From the NCBI RefSeq assembly GCF_009659535.1, contig NZ_VJZZ01000004.1, forward strand, positions 434,001 to 498,000: a stretch of DNA of 64,000 bases, given 5' to 3'. Source of the DNA: Aggregicoccus sp. 17bor-14. GTDB lineage: Bacteria; Myxococcota; Myxococcia; Myxococcales; Myxococcaceae. Each line of letters starts with the position of its first letter. The first letter of the stretch is position 1. Below are positions 44,616 through 51,821 of this stretch, piece after piece. Made by a program: the position numbers and the translations under genes. The notes beneath the pieces were generated by a model that did no database searches, was not told the DNA's origin, and saw only the letters and a program-made list of their open reading frames with translations.

Positions 44616-46958
44616 ATGGCCGAGAGGAAGTCCCCCGAGAGTTATCCCCGGCCCGACTACCGCTTCCCCCGCGCGAAGATCGGCATGACCTACGCGCAGT
44701 CGCGGCCGGACTTCCCGCCGATACAGCGGGCACCCCGCGGTGCGCCGAACATCGTCCTGGTGCTGCTCGATGACGTGGGCTTCGCCTGGCCGAGCACCTA
44801 CGGCGGCCCTGTGCGGATGCCCACGGCGGACCGCCTCGCCGGCGGAGGGCTGACCTACTGCCAGTTCCACGTCACCGGCCTGTGCGCGCCGACCCGCGCC
44901 GCGCTGCTCACCGGCCGCAACCACCACAGCGTCTCCACCGGCGTGGTGGCGGAGATGTCCACCGGGTACCCCGGCTACTGCGGCCTGCTGCCCCGGAGCT
45001 GCGCCACCATCGGCGAGCTGCTCTCGCCCAACGGCTACGCCACCGCGTGGTTCGGCAAGAACCACAACGTGCCGGACTCGCACACCAGCGCCGCGGGTCC
45101 CTTCGACTACTGGCCCATGCGCCGCGGCTTCGACTACTTCTACGGCTTCGTCGGCGGCGAGACCGACCAGTTCTATCCGGCGCTGTTCCGCAACACGACC
45201 CCGGTGGACGTGCCCCGCACGCCCGAGGCGGGCTACCAGCTCACGCGCGACCTCGCGGACGACTGCATCGGGTGGATGCGCACGCAGAAGGCGATCGCGC
45301 CCGAGCGGCCCCTCTTCGTGCACTTCGCGCCCGCCGCCGCGCACGGGCCCCACCAGCCCCCGCTCGACTGGCGCGGGCGCAACCGGGGCCGCTTCGACAT
45401 GGGTTGGGACCGCTGCCGCGAGCAGATCCTCGCGCGGCAGCTCGAGCTGGGCGTGGTCCCACCGGGAACGCGGCTCACCGCGCGTCCCGAGCAGCTGCCC
45501 GCCTGGGACAGCTTCAGCGCCGACCACCAGGCGCTGCTCGCGCTGCAGATGGAGAACTTCGCCGACTACCTCGAGCACTGCGACCACGAGGTGGGGCGGC
45601 TCGTGGGCGCGCTCGAGGCGCTGGCCGAGTGGGACAACACGCTCTTCCTCTACATCCTCGGAGACAACGGCTCGAGCGCGGAGGGCGGCCTCGAGGGCAC
45701 CATCAACGAGGGCACCACCATGCAGGGGCTCTCCCCGCCGCTGCAGCAGAGCGTGCCCTTCAAGGACCAGTGGGGGCTGCCGGGCACCTGGCCGCACTTC
45801 GCCGCGGGCTGGGCGTGGGCGGGAGACACGCCGTTCCAGTGGATGAAGCAGGTGGCGTCGCACTTCGGCGGGACGCGCAACGGGATGGTGGTGAGCTGGC
45901 CCGCGTGGATCGCCGACCGGGGCGCGCGCCGCTTCCAGTTCCACCACGTCATCGACGTGGTGCCCACGCTGCTCGAGGTGGTGGGCGTCGAGCCGCCCGA
46001 GCGGGTCAACGGCGTGCCGCAGAAGCCCATCGAGGGCGTGAGCATGGCCTACACCTTCGACCGCGCGAACGCGCAGGCGCCGAGCCGCCGCGCGGTGCAG
46101 TACTTCGAGATGATGGGCAACCGCGCGCTGTACCTGGACGGGTGGATCGCGAGCTGCCGCCACGGGCGCCTGCCGTGGGAGACCTCGGGGACGGCGGACT
46201 TCGCGAAGGACCGCTGGGAGCTGTACCGCCTCGAGGACGACTTCAGCCAGAGCGAGGACCTCGCCGCGCAGCTGCCGGACAAGCTGCGCGAGATGCAGGA
46301 CCAGTTCCTCGTGGAGGCGGCGAAGTACGACGTCTTCCCGCTCGACGACCGCTTCAGCGAGCGCGCGGACGTGACGCTGCGCCCGGGCCACTACCTCGGC
46401 CGCCGCGAGCTGACCTTCTATCCCGGCATGGTGCGGCTGCCGGAGGGCAGCGCGCCGCGCTTCTCCAACGTCGACCACACGCTCACGGTGCACGCCGAGC
46501 TCCCCGCAGAGGGCGCCCAGGGGGTGCTGATGTGCATGGGCGGGGACATGGCCGGCTGGAGCCTCTTCGTGGACGAGGGCCGGCTGCACTACCACTACAA
46601 CTGGTTCACGCTGCACCGCTACGACGTGGTCTCCGACGAGCCGCTGCCGAGCGGCCGCGTGGAGCTGCGGCTGGAGTTCGAGTGCGAGGACCCGCAGGCG
46701 CGCGGCGGACCCGCCGAGGTGCGGCTGTTCTGCAATGGCAGGCCCGTGGGCCAGGGCCGCATCGAGAAGCAGGTGCCCGGCCGCTTCAGCGAGAGCCTCG
46801 ACGTGGGCGAGGACAAGATGTCACCGGTGTACCCCGGCTACCGCGACCGGCTGCCCTTCCGCTTCACCGGGACGCTGGAGCGCATCGACGTGCAGCTCGG
46901 CGAGGCGGCGGAGCTGACCACCGCCGAGCTGCTGGAGGAGCAACTGCACGCGGACTGA
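44616..46958 (+). CDS. Arylsulfatase family protein
   Basis: 780 residues. The formylglycine signature CAPTRAALLTGR has its active-site Cys at 90, and the metal aspartates are in NIVLVLLDDVGF (with DDVGF near residue 55). DNGSSAEGGLEGTINEG and GTWPHFAAGWAWAGDT fit the arylsulfatase core; about 150 residues of beta-rich C-terminal domain follow. No signal peptide is visible, so a cytoplasmic location or an unusual export is implied. No sulfatase-maturation gene is seen nearby. Confidence 0.9.
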   Translation: MAERKSPESYPRPDYRFPRAKIGMTYAQSRPDFPPIQRAPRGAPNIVLVLLDDVGFAWPSTYGGPVRMPTADRLAGGGLTYCQFHVTGLCAPTRAALLTGRNHHSVSTGVVAEMSTGYPGYCGLLPRSCATIGELLSPNGYATAWFGKNHNVPDSHTSAAGPFDYWPMRRGFDYFYGFVGGETDQFYPALFRNTTPVDVPRTPEAGYQLTRDLADDCIGWMRTQKAIAPERPLFVHFAPAAAHGPHQPPLDWRGRNRGRFDMGWDRCREQILARQLELGVVPPGTRLTARPEQLPAWDSFSADHQALLALQMENFADYLEHCDHEVGRLVGALEALAEWDNTLFLYILGDNGSSAEGGLEGTINEGTTMQGLSPPLQQSVPFKDQWGLPGTWPHFAAGWAWAGDTPFQWMKQVASHFGGTRNGMVVSWPAWIADRGARRFQFHHVIDVVPTLLEVVGVEPPERVNGVPQKPIEGVSMAYTFDRANAQAPSRRAVQYFEMMGNRALYLDGWIASCRHGRLPWETSGTADFAKDRWELYRLEDDFSQSEDLAAQLPDKLREMQDQFLVEAAKYDVFPLDDRFSERADVTLRPGHYLGRRELTFYPGMVRLPEGSAPRFSNVDHTLTVHAELPAEGAQGVLMCMGGDMAGWSLFVDEGRLHYHYNWFTLHRYDVVSDEPLPSGRVELRLEFECEDPQARGGPAEVRLFCNGRPVGQGRIEKQVPGRFSESLDVGEDKMSPVYPGYRDRLPFRFTGTLERIDVQLGEAAELTTAELLEEQLHAD

Positions 46959-47007
46959 GCGCTCGCCGCGCGCGCCGGCGGGAGCGCCGCTGCGAGGGGT
47001 GGGGGCC

Positions 47008-48762
47008 TCACGGCTCGGGATGGTGCCCGCTCGGGCGCACCGGCTCGCTCACGCGCTGCCAGTCGATGTCCCTCCCGAGGTCCGCCTCCGCGCGCTCCAC
47101 GTAGGCGCGGATCGCCTCGCCGACCGTGGAGAAGATGTCGTGCCGGCCGAGCTTCTCGAGCAGCCCCGACCGGCGAAGCACGCGGCGCATCGGCGCGTGG
47201 GGCTCCGCCAGGCCCAGCGTGATGCCTCGCTCGGCGAGCTCGCGGTCCAGCTCCTCCAGCGTCTCCGCCCCGGTGACGTCCAGATCGAACATCGCGCCGC
47301 AGTCGAGGACGACCATCCGCACCGGCGTCTCGGCGGCGCCGACGAGCCCGTGGACCTGCTCGCGCAGGAAGCGCGCGTTGGCGAAGAAGAGGGGCGCGTC
47401 CATGCGGTAGATGATGAGCCCCGGCAGCGTCTCACTGCCCGGCCGGCCCTCGATGTCCTGGTAGCCGGGCTGCCCCCTGAGCCGTCCCAGCACCGCGTCA
47501 TGCGGGTGGGCGGCGCGGCGCACCAGGTCCGAGATCGAGAGCGCCACCGCCACGAGCACGCCCGGCAGGATGCCGAGCACCAGCACCCCCACGAAGGTCG
47601 CCATGGCGAGGACGCCCTCGAGTCTGCGCAGCTGGAAGATGCGCACGAACCCACGCAGGTCGAAGAGGGAGAGCGCCGAGGCGATCACCACCGACCCGAG
47701 CAAGGCGAGCGGAAGCAGGCTCATGACCGAAGCCAGGAAGAAGAGGATGACGGCGACGAACGCGGCGGCGAACAGACCCGCAGCCTGCGTCCGAGAGCCG
47801 CTCGCATCGTTGATGGCGGTGCGCGCGTCGCTGCCGGCGGCGGGCACGCCGTTGACGAGGCCCGCGGCGACGTTGGCCGCCGCGACCCCGAAGAGCTCCC
47901 GGTTGGCCCTGAAGGCGTCGCGGTTCTTGTCCGCGAAGATGCGGCTGGTCAGCGCCGAGCTCGCGAAGACGAGCAGCGCGATGCTCAGCGCACCGGGGGC
48001 GAGCTGCAGGACTCCGCCTTCCGGCAGCCTGGGCAGCGCGAGCGCCGGAAGGCCCTGCTCGATGTGCCCGAGCACCCGCAGCCCGTGCGCCTCGAGGCCG
48101 AGCAGGGCAGACAGCGCGATGCCAGCGACCACCACGAGGACGGCCCCCGGCAGCTGGGGGCGGACACGGCGAACGACGAGGAGGAACAGCAGCGCGGAGC
48201 CGGAGAGCCAGACGGTGGGCCCGTGCGCCTCCGGGATTTTCGAGGCCACCTCTTCCACCTGCGGGAAGAAGTCGCCCTGCGTGCTGCGGATGCCGAGCAC
48301 CCCCGGCAGCTGCGAGACGACCAGCACCAGCGCAACCCCGTTGATGTAGCCGACGAGGATCGGCCGGGAGAGGAAGTTGGAGATGGAGCCGAGCCGGAAG
48401 CAGCCGGCGACGACGAGCGCGGCGCCGACCATGAGGGCCAGGAGTGCCGCCCCCTCGAGCCGCTGCTCCGGAGTCTGCAGCCCCGCCGCGGTGAGCACGG
48501 AGGCGACCATCATCGCCGTGCCCGCCTCGGGGCCGACGATGAGGTGGCGCGATGGACCGAAGAGCGCGTAGGCGATCATCGCGGCGATGCCGGACCACAG
48601 GCCGGCGACGGGCGGGACCTGGACGATCTGTGCGAACGCCAGGCCCTGCGGAATCAGCATGGAGCCCACGGCCAGCCCGCCGGCGAGGTCCCGCGCGATG
48701 AACCTGCGCTCGTAGCGGCGCAGCCACCGCGGGACAGGGACGCGCTTCACCCGCTTGCTCAT
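47008..48762 (-). CDS. SulP family anion transporter with STAS domain
   Basis: 584 residues. Eleven or so membrane segments fill residues 20-430 (GLAVGSMLIPQGLAFAQI near the start and GPSRHLIVGPEAGTAMMVAS are SulP motifs). The STAS domain covers about 450-565 (RMDAPLFFANARFLREQVHG and MVVLDCGAMFDLDVTGAETL). Members move sulphate, bicarbonate or other anions. It converges with the sulfatase gene, 49 bases apart, and is divergent from mgtC. Sulphate uptake next to a sulfatase is attractive but unproven. Confidence 0.92.
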   Translation of the reverse strand: MSKRVKRVPVPRWLRRYERRFIARDLAGGLAVGSMLIPQGLAFAQIVQVPPVAGLWSGIAAMIAYALFGPSRHLIVGPEAGTAMMVASVLTAAGLQTPEQRLEGAALLALMVGAALVVAGCFRLGSISNFLSRPILVGYINGVALVLVVSQLPGVLGIRSTQGDFFPQVEEVASKIPEAHGPTVWLSGSALLFLLVVRRVRPQLPGAVLVVVAGIALSALLGLEAHGLRVLGHIEQGLPALALPRLPEGGVLQLAPGALSIALLVFASSALTSRIFADKNRDAFRANRELFGVAAANVAAGLVNGVPAAGSDARTAINDASGSRTQAAGLFAAAFVAVILFFLASVMSLLPLALLGSVVIASALSLFDLRGFVRIFQLRRLEGVLAMATFVGVLVLGILPGVLVAVALSISDLVRRAAHPHDAVLGRLRGQPGYQDIEGRPGSETLPGLIIYRMDAPLFFANARFLREQVHGLVGAAETPVRMVVLDCGAMFDLDVTGAETLEELDRELAERGITLGLAEPHAPMRRVLRRSGLLEKLGRHDIFSTVGEAIRAYVERAEADLGRDIDWQRVSEPVRPSGHHPEP

Positions 48763-48964
48763 CTGCCGAGACTGAGGATGCGCGAGATGCAGCGCAAGCG
48801 AGCTGCAGCTGTCCCCGGGTGCTGGGCAGGACCTGCAGGCCGAGCGCCCAGGAGCCCGTTCAGTCCGGCGAGCGCACGGCGGCCTCTCCTACCTCCGTCC
48901 ACCGTGCGGGCGGCTCCCCGGATGATGAAGTTTCCCGGCGGCGTGGGCTGGGCCGAGGAGCGTC

Positions 48965-49384
48965 ATGGAGCGCGGTTGGACGTTGCAGATGCTGCTGCGC
49001 CTGGCGGCTGCCTGCGTGCTGGGGCTCCCCGTCGGCTGGGAGCGCGAGAGCCGCGACAGGACGCCCGGGCTGCGCACCTTTCCGCTCGTCGCGCTGGGGG
49101 CGTGCGCGTTCCTGCTCATCGGGGAGCACGTGTTCGCGGGCGAGGCGGACGCCCGGGCGCGCGTGCTCCAGGCGCTGCTGACGGGCGTCGGCTTCCTCGG
49201 GGGCGGTGCGATCCTCAAGGAGAAGGGAGAGGTGCACGGGGTCGCCACGGCGACCGGCGTGTGGAGCACCGCGGGCATCGGCGCGGCCACCGCGCACGGA
49301 GAGTTCCTGCTCGCGCTCGTGCTCTCGCTGCTCACCACCCTCACCCTCCACGTTCACCTTCCGCGCAGCTGCGACCCGCGCTGA
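48965..49384 (+). CDS. MgtC/SapB family membrane protein
   Basis: 139 residues with a GAGGAG site. Four hydrophobic helices and the family motif LPVGWERESRDRTPGLRTFPLV followed by LQALLTGVGFLGGGAILKEKG and TGVWSTAGIGAATAHGEF. Related proteins are linked with Mg2+ limitation and acid or oxidative stress. It lacks the C-terminal soluble domain of long MgtC proteins. It is 12 bases before the second SulP gene. Confidence 0.9.
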   Translation: MERGWTLQMLLRLAAACVLGLPVGWERESRDRTPGLRTFPLVALGACAFLLIGEHVFAGEADARARVLQALLTGVGFLGGGAILKEKGEVHGVATATGVWSTAGIGAATAHGEFLLALVLSLLTTLTLHVHLPRSCDPR

Positions 49385-49396
49385 CCCGGCCTCCCC

Positions 49397-51073
49397 ATGC
49401 CCACGCGCGCCTCCGCCACTCCACAGTCCCGCTCCTGGCTCCAGGGCCTGCGGGGAGACGTGGTCGCGGGCCTCGTCAACGGCGTGGCGAGCGTGCCCTC
49501 GGGGCTCGCGACGGCGGCGATGGCGGGCGTCAACCCCGTCTTCGGCCTGTACGCGGTCACCGTCGCGCCGGCGGCGGGAGGGCTCGTCGCCAGCTCGCAG
49601 CTGATGCAGGTGGCGACCACCGGGGCCGCGGCGCTCACGGCGAGCCAGGGCATCTCCCGCTACCCGGGTGCACAGCGCAGCGAGGCCCTGTTCCTGCTCG
49701 TCGCGCTCGCCGGCGCCTTCCTCGTGCTCTTCGGCCTGCTGAAGGCGGGGCGCCTGCTGCGCTACGTGTCCTTCCCGGTGATGAGCGCGTTCCTCTCGGG
49801 CGTGGCGGTGGTGCTGGTGTTCGACCAGACGGCGCAGCTGGTGGGCTACAGCCCGGAGGCGCGGACGAGCCTCGGAGAGTTCGTGGATCTGCTGCTGCAC
49901 CTGGGCGAGATCCACCTGCCGTCCGCCGTCGTCGGGCTCCTCGGGCTCGCCCTCATCCTCGGCCTGCTGCGCACGCCGCTGGGCAAGGTCTCCACCCTGG
50001 TGGGGCTGGTGGTGCCGACGGTGCTCGTGGTGCTCTGGAGGCCCGCCGGGGTCCAGCTCGTCTCCGACGTGAGCGAGATTCCCCGGGGCCTGCCGCCGCT
50101 CGGGCTGCCGGACTTCCGGCTGTTCACGCCGGGCCTGCTCCTCTCCGCGTTCGCGCTCGCCGTGGTCATCGCCATCCAGGGGGCCGGCATCAGCCAGAGC
50201 TACGGCAACCCGGACGGCACCAGGGCCGACCCCTCGCGGGACATGCTCGCGCAGGGGGTGGCCAACGTCCTCGGCAGCCTCGTCTCGGGGATGCCCACCG
50301 GCGGCTCGGTGGGGCAGACCGCCCTGAACGTGAGCGCCGGCGCGAAGAGCCGCCTGGCGGGCGTGTTCCACTCGGCGTTCATGCTGGTGATCATCCTGCT
50401 CGTGCCCGGGCTGGTGGGGCGGGTGCCGATGCCCGCGCTCGCCTCGGTCATGGTCGTCGCGGGCTACAGCGCGATCCGCTTCGGGGCCATGGGCTTCATC
50501 TGGCGCACCGGCGGCCCGGGCCGCTGGGTGCTCGCGGTGACCTTCCTCGCCACGCTGGTGCTCTCCATCTCGCAGGCCGTCGCGCTGGGCGTCGTCTGCG
50601 CCGTGGTGCTCTACCTCTACTCGTCCGCGAGCCACCTGCGGCTGCAGGCGCTCGAGCCTCAGGAGGACGGGGAGGTCCACGTCGTCGAGGTTCCCGAGCG
50701 CCTGGCGGACCGGAGCATCACCGTGCTCGACGTGCATGGGAGCCTCTTCTTCGCCGCGGCGCGCCGGCTGCGCGAGCTGCTGCCGCGGCCGGAGGGGAGC
50801 GAGCGGCCCGTGGTGGTGCTCCGGCTGCGCGGCAACAGCCAGGTCGGCACCACCTCCATCGAGGTGCTGAACGACTACGCGCACGCGCTGGCGGACGCAG
50901 GGGGGCGCCTCTACCTGAGCGGGATGACCGACGAGGTGAGCGAGCGGCTGGAGCGGGCCCACCGGCTCGAGCTGGACGAGGAGGTCTCCCTCTTCCCGGC
51001 GACCCACGTCCTCGGAGGCTCCACCCGGGACGCCGTCTCCGCGGCGAGGGACTTCCTGCGCCAGTCCCCGTGA
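49397..51073 (+). CDS. SulP family anion transporter with STAS domain
   Basis: 558 residues. The transporter core begins GDVVAGLVNGVASVPSGLATA and includes YPGAQRSEALFLLVALAG and GQTALNVSAGAKSRLAGV, followed by an STAS domain from about 425 (ITVLDVHGSLFFAAARRLRE; VVVLRLRGNSQVGTTSIEVL). It is a different branch from the SulP at 47008. It lies 12 bases after mgtC, so the two are probably one transcript. It converges with the HdeD-like gene, 14 bases away. Confidence 0.92.
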   Translation: MPTRASATPQSRSWLQGLRGDVVAGLVNGVASVPSGLATAAMAGVNPVFGLYAVTVAPAAGGLVASSQLMQVATTGAAALTASQGISRYPGAQRSEALFLLVALAGAFLVLFGLLKAGRLLRYVSFPVMSAFLSGVAVVLVFDQTAQLVGYSPEARTSLGEFVDLLLHLGEIHLPSAVVGLLGLALILGLLRTPLGKVSTLVGLVVPTVLVVLWRPAGVQLVSDVSEIPRGLPPLGLPDFRLFTPGLLLSAFALAVVIAIQGAGISQSYGNPDGTRADPSRDMLAQGVANVLGSLVSGMPTGGSVGQTALNVSAGAKSRLAGVFHSAFMLVIILLVPGLVGRVPMPALASVMVVAGYSAIRFGAMGFIWRTGGPGRWVLAVTFLATLVLSISQAVALGVVCAVVLYLYSSASHLRLQALEPQEDGEVHVVEVPERLADRSITVLDVHGSLFFAAARRLRELLPRPEGSERPVVVLRLRGNSQVGTTSIEVLNDYAHALADAGGRLYLSGMTDEVSERLERAHRLELDEEVSLFPATHVLGGSTRDAVSAARDFLRQSP

Positions 51074-51087
51074 GCGCGGGCCCGGGC

Positions 51088-51660
51088 TCAGCGAAACCGG
51101 TAGCGGCGGCGGCCCGGCGGCGAGCGGCGCAGGCGCGCGTACTGCAGCGCGGAGGTGGCGAGGAACATCACCCCGCGGCTGACGAGGTAGAGCCCGGTCA
51201 GCGTGCCGGCGAGCCGCATGCCCACGCTGCGCCACTGCAGCGCGAGCAGCACACCCAAGGTGACGTTCACCGCGCCCGTCACCAGCTCCGCTCTCCAGGC
51301 GCCCTCGCGCCTGCGGAAGGCGACGAGCATCAGGAACAGGCCGTCCAGCAGGAACACCGCCATGAGCAGCGGCGTCACCACCCGCAGGCTGCTCAGGGGG
51401 CGCAGGACGAGCGCGAGGGCCACGGCCAGGGCAAGCAGCGGGACGGCGAGGTGCCACCCGCCGCGGTGCTCCGCGTGCAGCTCGCGCAGCGCCACGCCGG
51501 CGCCCACCCCGAGCGCGATGCCGAGCACCAGCACGGTCATGACGGAGGAGAGGAGGCTGAGGACGAGCGCGAGCACTCCCACGAAGAGGAGCCCGAGGCC
51601 GGCGAGCAGCGCTCCTGCCGCCTCGTCCGTGGGGTGTGGATCCGCGAGTGGGGTGGGCAC
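51088..51660 (-). CDS. HdeD/DUF308-type membrane protein
   Basis: 190 residues with an AGAGGAGG site. Six hydrophobic helices (LAGLGLLFVGVLALVLSLL; VGAGVALRELHAEHRGGWHL; LRVVTPLLMAVFLLDGLFLM) match the HdeD family of small membrane proteins, some linked with acid resistance. The last 40 residues are basic and polar. It is divergent from the Mrp operon with about 160 bases between. Confidence 0.75.
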   Translation of the reverse strand: MPTPLADPHPTDEAAGALLAGLGLLFVGVLALVLSLLSSVMTVLVLGIALGVGAGVALRELHAEHRGGWHLAVPLLALAVALALVLRPLSSLRVVTPLLMAVFLLDGLFLMLVAFRRREGAWRAELVTGAVNVTLGVLLALQWRSVGMRLAGTLTGLYLVSRGVMFLATSALQYARLRRSPPGRRRYRFR

Positions 51661-51821
51661 CGGATGCCTCCTCTTGCGGCAAGCTAGGACGCAGGGAACG
51701 CCGCGGGAAGGCGTGGACGCCCGACAGACGAGCGTGCGGCGCGTCGGGTGCTGTGCACTGCCGAGCGCAAGCGCCGGGCGGAGGCCCCGCGCCTGGAGGG
51801 CCGCCGGTATCGTGCCGGGCG

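Noticed and set aside
46999-51687. A 1562-residue plus-strand open frame across the SulP/MgtC region
   Set aside because: It covers the minus-strand SulP gene and is out of frame with the MgtC and second SulP genes, which have clear families; composition is shadow-like.
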